This document shows, in pieces, positions 40,143-49,245 of a stretch of DNA of 64,000 bases. Positions within the stretch are counted from its first letter, which is position 1. Each line of letters begins with the position of its first letter. The notes under the pieces were generated by a model. The model was not told the DNA's origin. It did not search any database and saw nothing but the letters and a program-made list of their open reading frames with translations. The DNA is from an uncultured Lachnospiraceae bacterium (lineage in GTDB: Bacteria > Bacillota > Clostridia > Lachnospirales > Lachnospiraceae), in assembly GCA_910579615.1 (NCBI GenBank), contig CAJTUA010000002.1, forward strand, positions 38,503 to 102,502, read 5' to 3'. A program made the translations under genes and the position numbers.

Positions 40143-42860
40143 TTATTTTGTATTCTTCCCGATTTTCTTCCTCTTATCCACGATCACAAATCCTGCTGCC
40201 ACAGCCATCACTACCACAGCAACGATAGCGACAATCAAAAACACGGAACTGGAACCGGAGCCGGAATCGTCCGCGGAATTGCCGTCCTGCGCGAGTACCA
40301 TCGCAGAAATCCCGTCAACGCTCACTTTTCCGTCTTTAATTGTCTGCAATACTTCTGTCCCGGCTTTTTCGCCATTGATGTAGACATTCCATGTTCCTTC
40401 CGGAAGCTCAACTTCAACGGCTTCGTTGTTCGCGTTGAAAATCACGAAGAGCGCTTCCGCCGTCTCGCCGTTTACGCCGCCGTTGATGCGGAACGCCACA
40501 ACATTGCTGCTCATTCCCTTTGCCGGGATGACATTGCTGCGCACGCTGGCCGCGTCGGTTAAGCGCAGCGCGCCGTGTGCCTTGCGGAATGCAATCAGAC
40601 CCTTGTAATAATCAAATACCTGCTTGTATTCGTCATTTGCAAGGTCTTCCCAGCGCAGCTGGTTAATCTTATCGCCGGAGGAATAGCTGTTGGAATCAAA
40701 GCTTCCGTCCGACTTTACCTTGGTGCGCAGCATTTCCTCGCCCGCCTGCATGAACGGGATACCCTCGGAGGTCATGTAAATAGCTGCCGCAAGGTTGTTC
40801 ATTTTAATCTGGTCCGCCCTGTTTGCATTTGGTGTGGAAACCGTAATGCGGTCAATCAGGGTCATATTGTCATGGCACGAAGCGTAATTGACGCTTTGCG
40901 ACGGTGTTGTGCACCAGTCCGGGGAAAGCCCCATAAAACATTTCTCAAGCGTTGCTTCAAGTCCGGATGCGCCGGAAACAAAACCGGTTTCCTGGTTGAA
41001 CACGCTGCCCTTTAACAGGTCGCGGATGGTGTCGGAAAAATACGCAAATCCCGGTGTCTGTGTGGAATTTACCTGTGTCGCAAGGGTGTAGCTCGGCTTT
41101 GTCACATTGGTGCTCATCGTCCAGCCTTCCCCGTAAAATATAACATTCGGGTGGTCTTTGTGGACTTCTTCCACAATCTCATTGACAACATCGGTACCCA
41201 AAAGACCGACCAAATCGAAGCGGAAACCGTCAATATGGTACTCATCCGCCCAGTATTTCACGGAATCCACAATGTATTTCCTGACCATCGAGCGCTCGGT
41301 GGCGGTGTCGTTGCCGCAGCCGGAGCCGTTGGAATATGTGCCGTCCTCAGAAATGCGGGTAAAGTAATTTGGCACGATTTGGTTGAAACAGAAATCCCCT
41401 GCGCTCTGGACATGGTTGTAAACAACGTCCATGATTACGCTAATACCGTTTTGGTGCATCGCCTGCACCATCTGCTTCATTTCCTTTACGCGCACCTCGC
41501 CGCGGGACGGGTCGGTGGAGTAGGAGCCTTCCGGCACATTGTAGTTGACCGGGTCATAGCCCCAGTTGAACTGCTCGGCATAGATATTGCCCTCGTCCAC
41601 GGAGCCAAAATCGTAAACCGGGAGCAGATGTACATGGGTAACACCGAGCTCCTTGATATGGTCAAGCCCGGTTGCCACGCCGGACGGGGATTTTGTTCCC
41701 GTTTCCGTCAGCCCGAGGAATTTCCCTTTGTTCGTGATACCGGAGTCCGGACTGGTGGAGAGGTCGCGCACATGCAGCTCGTAAATCACAGCATCGGTAT
41801 AATTTTTCCCTGCGTTCGGGTCAGAATCCTGCTCCCAGCCCTCCGGGTTTGTGGAAGAAAGGTCGATGACCATCGCGCGCTTGCCATTTAAGCCCGTTGT
41901 TCTTGCGTATGGGTCGCATGCCTCGTTTGCCTTTCCCCCAATTTCCACGCGGTAGGTATAGTATGTGCCGTTCAAATCCCCGGATTTTTCTGCCACCCAG
42001 GTACCGTTTACATCCGGCTTCATCTCAATCTGCTCAATCAAATCGGAAACGCCCGCTGTGCCGCCGGAATAAAGGTTTAAGAACACCAAATCCGCTGTCG
42101 GAGCCCAGACGCGGAAGCTGGTCTTGTCCTTTGTGTAAGTAGCGCCAAGGTCATTTCCATTGTAGGTGTACTCTGCCTCAAAATCTGGCATGGAAAAGAG
42201 AATTGGCATCACAATGTTGTACTCTGAACCGTCGCAGGTTACCGTATAAGCCTTTGCCGGATTGATTTCCTCTTTCAGAATCAGATGATACTCGGTATCA
42301 GAAACAGCCTCCACTTTTTCCAGTGCAACAGCGCCGTCCGGTCCTGCCACCGCGAAATAACCATCCAGCTCCTCCTCAATCTTTCCGGTAAACATGGCAA
42401 CAACCGTCTTCTCCCCGTCATAGCGGGCGCTGTAAAGCTTTACGCCAGTGACAACATCGTCGCCGTATTCTTTTGTGTAGCCTGCCACGCCGGACTCTAC
42501 ATAGATGTGTACCGTACCGGAAACCATCTCTGAAATGTCAATGAACTGATCCGCATCGACATCTTTCGCCCAGTCCTGTGTGCGGATAATAAAGCCCACA
42601 CTCGTAACACCCGGTGCAACAACTAAGGTTGCAACCATTTCGCCGTTTTCTTCCGCGAATGCATAGCCTGCCCCATCCATGCCTGTCGCCCACATCCAGA
42701 CATCCCAGCCGTCGTAATTGTTGTCCGGCCGGTTGTAGTGTAACTTTAGGACTGTGTCCTCCGCCGCTTTGGCCACGGTGATGCTGCCTGCAGGGATGCA
42801 GGAGATAAGCATCAGAAGCACCGCAAGAAAAGCAATTGCGCGTTTTTTCATGGTTTTCAT
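40143..42860 (-). CDS. Cell-surface type I pullulanase
   Basis: 905 residues, GH13. Signal peptide (KKRAIAFLAVLLMLISCIPA), a CBM41 starch-binding domain right after it (LKLHYNRPDNNYDGWDVWMW), a pullulanase-associated domain, CBM48 (TYTKDKTSFRVWAPTADLVF) and the catalytic barrel. The type I pullulanase motif FNWGYDPVNYN is present; catalytic Asp in FRFDLVG (about 549), Glu in YGEGW (about 577) and Asp in CHDNMT (about 663). C-terminus is a Ser/Gly linker, one membrane helix and a basic tail KRKKIGKNTK, no LPXTG. It debranches alpha-1,6 links in pullulan, amylopectin or glycogen. Confidence 0.93.
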   Translation of the reverse strand: MKTMKKRAIAFLAVLLMLISCIPAGSITVAKAAEDTVLKLHYNRPDNNYDGWDVWMWATGMDGAGYAFAEENGEMVATLVVAPGVTSVGFIIRTQDWAKDVDADQFIDISEMVSGTVHIYVESGVAGYTKEYGDDVVTGVKLYSARYDGEKTVVAMFTGKIEEELDGYFAVAGPDGAVALEKVEAVSDTEYHLILKEEINPAKAYTVTCDGSEYNIVMPILFSMPDFEAEYTYNGNDLGATYTKDKTSFRVWAPTADLVFLNLYSGGTAGVSDLIEQIEMKPDVNGTWVAEKSGDLNGTYYTYRVEIGGKANEACDPYARTTGLNGKRAMVIDLSSTNPEGWEQDSDPNAGKNYTDAVIYELHVRDLSTSPDSGITNKGKFLGLTETGTKSPSGVATGLDHIKELGVTHVHLLPVYDFGSVDEGNIYAEQFNWGYDPVNYNVPEGSYSTDPSRGEVRVKEMKQMVQAMHQNGISVIMDVVYNHVQSAGDFCFNQIVPNYFTRISEDGTYSNGSGCGNDTATERSMVRKYIVDSVKYWADEYHIDGFRFDLVGLLGTDVVNEIVEEVHKDHPNVIFYGEGWTMSTNVTKPSYTLATQVNSTQTPGFAYFSDTIRDLLKGSVFNQETGFVSGASGLEATLEKCFMGLSPDWCTTPSQSVNYASCHDNMTLIDRITVSTPNANRADQIKMNNLAAAIYMTSEGIPFMQAGEEMLRTKVKSDGSFDSNSYSSGDKINQLRWEDLANDEYKQVFDYYKGLIAFRKAHGALRLTDAASVRSNVIPAKGMSSNVVAFRINGGVNGETAEALFVIFNANNEAVEVELPEGTWNVYINGEKAGTEVLQTIKDGKVSVDGISAMVLAQDGNSADDSGSGSSSVFLIVAIVAVVVMAVAAGFVIVDKRKKIGKNTK

Positions 42861-42895
42861 GAACTTGTATCCCCCTTTGATATCTTGATGACTTG

Positions 42896-42924
42896 ATTAT
42901 AATAGATTTTTAAGGGAATTTCAA
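42896..42924 (-). promoter_or_regulatory. Pullulanase promoter
   Basis: Minus strand TTGAAA (42924-42919), 17-base spacer, TATAAT (42901-42896), 36 bases before the start codon. Confidence 0.75.
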
Positions 42925-42978
42925 GGGAATTTGATAAAAATTTTCGATTTTTTTCGAAAATTTTACAAAGCTGAGGCG

Positions 42979-42990
42979 GAAAACGTTTTC
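42979..42990. promoter_or_regulatory. Perfect LacI-family operator palindrome
   Basis: GAAAACGTTTTC is a perfect 12-bp palindrome with central CG, in the intergenic region between pullulanase and Hsp70 genes, about 55 bases upstream of the pullulanase -35 box. It may be read by the regulator at 9852-10874 or a MalR-like protein elsewhere. Confidence 0.6.
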
Positions 42991-43134
42991 GGGATGGGAA
43001 AGAGATTGTACTATAATATGTATAAAAAACAAGAAAACGTGAATGGGAAAATATAGGAAATAAAGAAGGGCAGGGAATGTAAAATGAACAGGGAACAAGG
43101 AGAAGCAACAGGGGAAGAGACCGATAAGTTTTGG

Positions 43135-43163
43135 TTGTAATAAAGAATATGATACACTATAAT
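43135..43163 (+). promoter_or_regulatory. Promoter of the Hsp70/J-domain operon
   Basis: TTGTAA (43135-43140), 17-base spacer, TATAAT (43158-43163). No CIRCE-type inverted repeat (TTAGCACTC-N9-GAGTGCTAA) is visible, so HrcA control is unlikely. Other sequence in 42991-43134 shows only a second TATAAT at 43012. Confidence 0.7.
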
Positions 43164-43234
43164 AAAGATAGATATCATTTCATATTTGAATGTGGAAGTG
43201 GTGGGAATGCAAGACACAAACAAGGAGGTAAAAA

Positions 43235-45145
43235 ATGGCAGTATTAGGAATTGACCTTGGAACAACAAACAGTCTGGCCGCATACTGGGCGGACGGGCAA
43301 GTACATCTTATTACAAACGAGGACGGGCAGGTGCTTTTCCCGAGTGTGGTAAGCTATGTTGGGGCAGAAGGGCTTGTGGTCGGTCCGGAAGCGAAGGAAC
43401 GTATCCTGACCCACCGCGCGGATACCGCAAATTCGTTTAAGCGTTTTATGGGAACGGATAAGAAATACCATCTTGGGAAACAGGATTACTCGCCAATGGA
43501 ACTTTCGGCGATGGTGTTGGAGCGGATTCGCAGGAATGCGGAGTATTTTTTGAAGGAAGAAATTGAGGAGGCAATCATTACCGTCCCGGCGTATTTCAAT
43601 GACAAGCAGCGCAGTGACACGAAGAAAGCGGCGAAGATTGCCGGGCTTAAGGTGGAGCGGCTCATCAACGAGCCGAGTGCGGCGGCGCTTGCCTACCGGA
43701 TGAAATATGGCGAGAAGGACATGACACTGCTCGTATTTGATTTCGGGGGCGGGACGTTGGATTTGTCGTATGTGGAATGTTTTGACAATGTGATTGAGAT
43801 TGTGGCAGTCGCAGGGGATAATTACTTAGGCGGCGATGATATTGACCGGCTGATTGCGGAGTATTTTTGCAGGGAAAACGGATTGGCAGGAAGCGGTGCC
43901 CCGGAAAACGACAGGCTGTCCGGGGAGGATGCGGCAGGGGATGCCGGGATGGGGAAGGGCGGAATGCCAGGAGAGCTGACATGTGCGGAATACGCTGCCG
44001 TCATGCAGGGGGCGGAAGCAGCGAAATGCCGCTTAGAGCAGGAAGAGGAGGTCGAGATGACCGTGGAAATCGGCGGGAAAACCTGCCGCGCCAGACTGGA
44101 CAATGATATCCTGTTCCAGATTTGTATGCCGCTTTTCGCAAAAATAAAAAAATTATTTGTACATATTTTAAACGATGCGCGCGCGCGGGTATCCGAACTG
44201 GACGATTTGATTATGGTGGGCGGTTCGTCAAGGCTGACGGTTGTCCGGCGCTTCCTAAAAGAACTGCTTGGCAAAGAGCCGGTGGTGCTCGGGGATACGG
44301 ACAAGGTGGTTGCGATGGGGGCGGGCGTGTATGCGGGCATCCGTATGCGCAGGGAAGATATCCGCGATATGCTGCTGACCGACGTCTGCCCGTTCACCCT
44401 TGGGGTAGAGACCTGGCGGAGCAGAGCCGATGTACAGGGATGCCTGCTGCCGATGATTGAGCGCAATTCCACGCTGCCTGCGTCTGAGTGCAAGCGCCTT
44501 GTGACATTGCATGATTACCAGGATGCGATTCGGATTGGCATTTACCAGGGGGAGGAATATTTCGCGAAGGACAATCTTTTTCTTAGCGAACTCACGATTC
44601 CGGTCTATCCAAAGCCTGCGGGGCAGGAGTGGGTGGATGTGTATTTTACCTACGATATCAATGGCATTTTGTACGTGGAGGTCGCAAATTCGCAGGATAT
44701 GCGCAATCATGTCCTGCTTTCCAACCAGGACTTAAGCAAGGAGGAACTGGAACGCTACCAGAAGGAAATGCAGAAACTAATGCTGCCCCCAATCATGCAG
44801 GAGGAGAACCAGAGGCTTTTGGCAAGTTTGCAGGAATATTACGAGAACAGCACCGGGCCGCGGCGTGAGGAGATTGGGTATTTTATCAACTGGGTTGTGG
44901 CAGGGCTAAACAGCAGGAGGATTCATCGGGTCAGGCGCGTGGTTGAGGAAGCAAAACGGCAGATAGAACGATGGGAAGCGTGGAAAGGGCAGGAAGAAGA
45001 ATGGCTTTTTGACGGGGAATTGAAGATGGGGTTCCCTGAGGACGAGGAGATGGAAGACTGGAATTGGGAAGAGGGTTCTGACGGGGAAGGGGTGTATGAG
45101 GATGAACGAGATGTGGAAAGTGCTTGGCATAGCGCCGACGAATGA
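43235..45145 (+). CDS. Hsp70-family chaperone (HscC-like)
   Basis: 636 residues. ATPase-domain motifs: GIDLGTTNSLAAYW at the start, VPAYFNDKQRSDTKKAAKIA, LINEPSAAALAY, VFDFGGGTLDLSY and LIMVGGSSRLTVVRRF. A low-complexity Gly/Ala/Glu insert near 215-245 (SGEDAAGDAGMGKGG) lies within the nucleotide-binding domain. The substrate-binding part is present but the C-terminal lid is short and ends in an acidic tail, as in HscC-type specialised Hsp70s rather than housekeeping DnaK. It overlaps the next gene, which encodes a J-domain protein, so the two form a dedicated pair. Confidence 0.9.
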   Translation: MAVLGIDLGTTNSLAAYWADGQVHLITNEDGQVLFPSVVSYVGAEGLVVGPEAKERILTHRADTANSFKRFMGTDKKYHLGKQDYSPMELSAMVLERIRRNAEYFLKEEIEEAIITVPAYFNDKQRSDTKKAAKIAGLKVERLINEPSAAALAYRMKYGEKDMTLLVFDFGGGTLDLSYVECFDNVIEIVAVAGDNYLGGDDIDRLIAEYFCRENGLAGSGAPENDRLSGEDAAGDAGMGKGGMPGELTCAEYAAVMQGAEAAKCRLEQEEEVEMTVEIGGKTCRARLDNDILFQICMPLFAKIKKLFVHILNDARARVSELDDLIMVGGSSRLTVVRRFLKELLGKEPVVLGDTDKVVAMGAGVYAGIRMRREDIRDMLLTDVCPFTLGVETWRSRADVQGCLLPMIERNSTLPASECKRLVTLHDYQDAIRIGIYQGEEYFAKDNLFLSELTIPVYPKPAGQEWVDVYFTYDINGILYVEVANSQDMRNHVLLSNQDLSKEELERYQKEMQKLMLPPIMQEENQRLLASLQEYYENSTGPRREEIGYFINWVVAGLNSRRIHRVRRVVEEAKRQIERWEAWKGQEEEWLFDGELKMGFPEDEEMEDWNWEEGSDGEGVYEDERDVESAWHSADE

Positions 45146-48100
45146 CAAAAGAACCATACGTTCCGCATATTCTGCACAGTCGAGGCAGTGTCATCCGGAA
45201 GAAAATCCGGAGGAATTTCAGCGGCTGCACGAGGCGTATCAGGCCGCGCTGGCATTTGCGGCAGCGAATCAGGGGAGGACGGGGAGAGAAGCGGAAAATG
45301 TCCCGGGTTTGGGAACGGTAAGAATGCAGAAGAAAACTTTGGCGGAGGAATCCGGCAAAGAAAGTGGGAATGAGCCGGACAAATCCGATGAAACCCCTTC
45401 TGGGATTTCTGCTGATGAAACAGACCAGGACATACCAGCAGAGCAAACCCAAACCACCAACAAGGAGCAAACAGCCCTAGAACCCGAAACCTTAGAACCT
45501 GCACAGCCATCCCTGCTGGCACGTTTGGAGCAGGCGGAGGAGCAGGAATTTGAAAAAAGCATGGCTTCCGGCGCGCTCAAGCAGTTTTCTGCTATTTTGA
45601 ACGACCCGAAGAAATTCCGCAAGGCGGATGCGTGGAAGGGGTTCTTTTCGTCGGAGGAATTCCTGCTGGAACAGTATTCGGAGAGCTTTGCAAACGGAAT
45701 GCTGCGGATTTTGCAGGGTTTCCATACCCTGGACAATTTCTGCATTGCCCAGATGCCGAGCGGCTTTTTGTTGGAGCTTGCCATTGCATATGCCCTGGTA
45801 TTAAACGCGGAACAGGAGGACAGAAAGGAAACGGTGGCGAGTTTTTACGCCAGGGAAATCGCGGCTTCCATCTGGAATATGCAGCAGACGGAGTATTCGG
45901 TTCCGGTGCGTCTTTTATTCAAACCGGAAAACCAGGTGCGGATGCGCTCGTTCGCCGATTATATCCGTCTGAAAAGTTTTAACAGCCGTGGACTGCTGAT
46001 ACAGCAGAATCAGGATATATGGAAGGAAATGCTTCGGGGCGGGAAGGCAAATTACCTGTACGAATTAAAGGGCAAGGGGACGCATGATATTTATCCGGGA
46101 AGCCGAAGCGTCTGCTCCCTTGCGTTATATACCTTCTGGGTACGAACCGAAAGCATTCCGAAATGTGTCCTTGAATATATGTACAAGGAATACGGACTGC
46201 GCGGTGTGGAGCACACAAGCACGCGCAAGCTGTATGAGACGCTGAAAAAGGAAATTGTAAGGCAGTATCCTGATATTGAAGATGCGCTGTATGGGGAGGA
46301 AGGCAGGGCGGTGCTCGTTGGCAACTGGTACCGGGAACTGATGCAGATAATTTCGGACAGCGAGACATTGTATGAGGAGACGGAGGAAATAAAAGAGCGT
46401 GTCCGGGCGCTGTTTGCGCGGGAGGAATGGGGGAAAATACGCTTCCTGCCGGAATTGTTTGAGAAAATGTATTTGCAGCTGCACGACCGTTCGGTCATGC
46501 CCGCTTCCATTGCAAAGCAGCTGTACGGGTTTTATTCGCAGGAAGAAGGCAATTCGGCGTGGGGCGCGGAGCAGGGCGAAATTATGCTAGAAGGGATGAT
46601 TCATTCCCTGTACTATGGGCGCATAGTGCTGGATATGCACGGGCGGATACCAGATGCGACGCCGTATTTTGCGGCGGGGAAATTGTGTGAGGTTCGCAAG
46701 GCGGGAAGTGGAGAGGAACTGGATAAAGGCGGTTTGGAACATGCGCGGACAGACTTAGGAAGCGGAAAGGAACTGGATAAAGATAATTTGGAACATGCGC
46801 GGACAAGCTCGGGGAATGGGTGCGGGGATGTCTGCTCCGATTTTGGAAAAGGCTATCCCAAAGTCCTGGCAAACCAGGATTTCTGGCATTATTTTCTGAT
46901 GCGTGCATTCGGGTGTTGGAATGTTTTGATGGGTGGTGGGAACCGATGCCGCAGAGGATACACGATGGGTATGATGTATTCCCTCCCTTCGTATATCGAA
47001 TATCTGTACCAGCCCTCAAAGCGCTGGCAAAAGCTTTTTATTGGAAGCTACGGGAGGGATGATGTGCCGGTACCGGAATTTTGCAGCTATTTTGCAGATG
47101 AAAATGGGGTTTTCGTGCCGGGCGTGGAATTTACACTGCCGGATGGGCATAACCTGCGGGCGGAATTTTATCTGCACTATGTGCGTTATTTTTTGGACGG
47201 GGAGGAAATCTTCCTGCCAGTATACCATTTTGATAAAGGCATGGAGCTTGCAAAATCCATCAAAGAGCCGGAACAGTTTTTTATACTGCTTGCCATTACA
47301 AAGATTTCAGAGGAGGATTATAAACCGGCAGCAGAATGGATAGAAGCATGGCTTTCACGCCTTCCGCTTGCCCCGGTGAGCATCCCGGTGATTGCGGGGC
47401 TTTTGGCAGGGAGGGATGAAAAAATCCAGGAAGGTTTGGCACAGACGGATGAAGAGGACAATTATTCGAAAAATAGAACGGATTTGATAGAAAAGGACAG
47501 AAAGAACCGGAAAGATACTTTAGGGATGGGAAGAAACCTGGTTGGGCAGGAGAAGAGAGAGAAATCCAAAAAGCAAAAAGGGATTTCCGGGCAAAAAAAT
47601 GCGGTTATGGGAGTGGGGATTTACGGGATATATTATATGGAAGAAAACGAATTATGTTTTCGGGCTGTGGTCAGGGAGAACGGCTTTGATGTGTCCCGTT
47701 TGACAACTTTAAAATGGGAACATGTTCACACCGTTTCTTTCGGGAAGGAAGACGGCGTACTTTCCGCAGAGGAGAAAAAGCGTCAGGCGCAGGAATTTTT
47801 GCAGGGAATGAAACATCCTGTCCCGGTTTTGCGCAGCCAGGTCTCTCTGGAAGGGCTGGAAAATGAACAGAAGGCGGAGAAAATTCTTGAGGCATTAAAG
47901 CAGGACGCACGATATCACAAGCAGGATAGTAGCCTGCTTCCATATGCGCCGGGCTATCCATGGAAAGAAGAAGATACCGGGAGGAAAAAGAGCGGGGAAG
48001 AAAATGCAGATGAGGAAGCTTCCAGTACCGTGCTGCAGCGTTTTTACCGCCAGCATGGCGGTTTCCTTTCGGAAAGCTACTGCGTCCTGCACTTTGAGCC

Positions 48101-49079
48101 GGAGGATACGCAGGATAAGAAAATACATGTATTTTACAGCTCCATGAAGCCGTTTGGTTTTGGTTTGGCATCCCGTTCATCGGATTGGCCTTCCAGTTAC
48201 CAGTACCGTGAGGAGGAATTGCACAGGAAGGTGAAGGAAAAACACTGGATTATCGGGCATTTCGGTTGGGGTGACACTTACGGACCGGACGGGGATGCCG
48301 TGCCGGAAATTGTGGCACTCGGGGAGAGCGGAACGTTCTACTATTATGATGTCGTGCGCCTGCTGCGCGGGGAAAGCTTAGCGGTACTGCTTGCTAAGAT
48401 ATTCGATTTTTCTAATATTGTTGCCGTGGAAAATTATGAGGGGAACTTGAGCATCTCGCGCTTTAGCGGCGAGCTGGAATATTGCTACGATAAGAAAGCA
48501 TTTTTGGATTCGGCGTACACGGTAAAAAAGACAGGGGCGGATTTGTTCACGATATTTACCAAAGCGGAAATGATGGAAGAATTTACTGCATGGATGGATT
48601 GCCTGCTTAAGGATGCCAGAGGGGAGGAGGCGTTTTCCGGCATTTATTTTGAATTCTGGCGCGAGGCAAAGGGGATTTATTCCATGCATGTTCTGTCCTG
48701 GGAGGAGGAAACGGCGGGGAGCTGTGAAATGTATTCCGGGGGAGATGTTTTTGCGGAGGAATGGGAGGAAGACGAGGAATTTGAGGAGGATGCAGAGGAT
48801 TGGAAAACATTGGGAAACCATGCTTTCCGGAAGAGGAATCCGGTATATAAAAGTCTGATGCAGGATAAAAGGCCGCTTATTTGGAAAATCTGGCAGCAGG
48901 ACGGGGATTTTGCAATAATGCTGAAAGATTTTACGGATGTTCTTTATTGGTACATGGACTGCGGCGGATGCGGGAAGGAACTTGTGGACTGTGCAAAAAT
49001 CACCGTTGGATTTGTTATGGCAGACGGGGGTGAAGCAAGGGTGAGCGCTGTGTATGAGAAAGGCGGAACCCCCCGCTAA
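45102..49079 (+). CDS. Giant J-domain protein, partner of the Hsp70
   Basis: 1325 residues from ATG 45102 (nine bases after AAGGGG; ATG 45096 also possible), overlapping the Hsp70 gene by 44 bases. The first ~55 residues are a J-domain: WKVLGIAPTNDKRTIRSAYS then QSRQCHPEENPEEFQRLHEAY. HPE replaces the canonical HPD, as seen in HscC-associated J-proteins. An acidic linker follows, then ~1150 residues without recognisable domains; they are rich in aromatic residues and hold two low-complexity inserts (about 530-575, a 2x18-residue repeat; about 785-830, Lys-rich) and an acidic patch near 1225. Cytoplasmic. Possibly a scaffold delivering specific clients to the Hsp70. Confidence 0.75.
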   Translation: MNEMWKVLGIAPTNDKRTIRSAYSAQSRQCHPEENPEEFQRLHEAYQAALAFAAANQGRTGREAENVPGLGTVRMQKKTLAEESGKESGNEPDKSDETPSGISADETDQDIPAEQTQTTNKEQTALEPETLEPAQPSLLARLEQAEEQEFEKSMASGALKQFSAILNDPKKFRKADAWKGFFSSEEFLLEQYSESFANGMLRILQGFHTLDNFCIAQMPSGFLLELAIAYALVLNAEQEDRKETVASFYAREIAASIWNMQQTEYSVPVRLLFKPENQVRMRSFADYIRLKSFNSRGLLIQQNQDIWKEMLRGGKANYLYELKGKGTHDIYPGSRSVCSLALYTFWVRTESIPKCVLEYMYKEYGLRGVEHTSTRKLYETLKKEIVRQYPDIEDALYGEEGRAVLVGNWYRELMQIISDSETLYEETEEIKERVRALFAREEWGKIRFLPELFEKMYLQLHDRSVMPASIAKQLYGFYSQEEGNSAWGAEQGEIMLEGMIHSLYYGRIVLDMHGRIPDATPYFAAGKLCEVRKAGSGEELDKGGLEHARTDLGSGKELDKDNLEHARTSSGNGCGDVCSDFGKGYPKVLANQDFWHYFLMRAFGCWNVLMGGGNRCRRGYTMGMMYSLPSYIEYLYQPSKRWQKLFIGSYGRDDVPVPEFCSYFADENGVFVPGVEFTLPDGHNLRAEFYLHYVRYFLDGEEIFLPVYHFDKGMELAKSIKEPEQFFILLAITKISEEDYKPAAEWIEAWLSRLPLAPVSIPVIAGLLAGRDEKIQEGLAQTDEEDNYSKNRTDLIEKDRKNRKDTLGMGRNLVGQEKREKSKKQKGISGQKNAVMGVGIYGIYYMEENELCFRAVVRENGFDVSRLTTLKWEHVHTVSFGKEDGVLSAEEKKRQAQEFLQGMKHPVPVLRSQVSLEGLENEQKAEKILEALKQDARYHKQDSSLLPYAPGYPWKEEDTGRKKSGEENADEEASSTVLQRFYRQHGGFLSESYCVLHFEPEDTQDKKIHVFYSSMKPFGFGLASRSSDWPSSYQYREEELHRKVKEKHWIIGHFGWGDTYGPDGDAVPEIVALGESGTFYYYDVVRLLRGESLAVLLAKIFDFSNIVAVENYEGNLSISRFSGELEYCYDKKAFLDSAYTVKKTGADLFTIFTKAEMMEEFTAWMDCLLKDARGEEAFSGIYFEFWREAKGIYSMHVLSWEEETAGSCEMYSGGDVFAEEWEEDEEFEEDAEDWKTLGNHAFRKRNPVYKSLMQDKRPLIWKIWQQDGDFAIMLKDFTDVLYWYMDCGGCGKELVDCAKITVGFVMADGGEARVSAVYEKGGTPR
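46704..46811 (+). repeat. 54-bp in-frame tandem duplication
   Basis: Two units, 46704-46757 and 46758-46811, encode SGEELDKGGLEHARTDLG and SGKELDKDNLEHARTSSG inside the J-domain protein. In-frame, so length variation would not disrupt the protein. Confidence 0.85.
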
Positions 49080-49148
49080 ATGAATTTGATGATTTTTTTG
49101 GATTCCGATGTGTCTGAAAACCTGTATTCTGCACGCCCTGTTTCGCGA

Positions 49149-49182
49149 GAGATTTATGCCTCACTCGGGAGGCATAAATCTC
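49149..49182. terminator. Hairpin between convergent genes
   Basis: GAGATTTATGCCTC (49149-49162) pairs with GAGGCATAAATCTC (49169-49182), loop ACTCGG. No T-run on either side; position between two 3' ends suggests a transcription end or mRNA-end stabiliser. Confidence 0.5.
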
Positions 49183-49245
49183 CCACGAATTACAGCCAAC
49201 AGCAAGCAGTTTTCAGACACAACCGGATGATGCCGTTTTCGCTTT

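Noticed and set aside
41151..41891. 246-codon plus-strand frame inside the pullulanase
   Set aside because: Antisense to conserved GH13 catalytic regions.
43081..43140. 18-codon frame before the Hsp70 gene
   Set aside because: Overlaps the probable -35 box and has only a weak ribosome binding site.
43135..43234. CIRCE heat-shock operator before the Hsp70 gene
   Set aside because: No TTAGCACTC-N9-GAGTGCTAA or near match is present.
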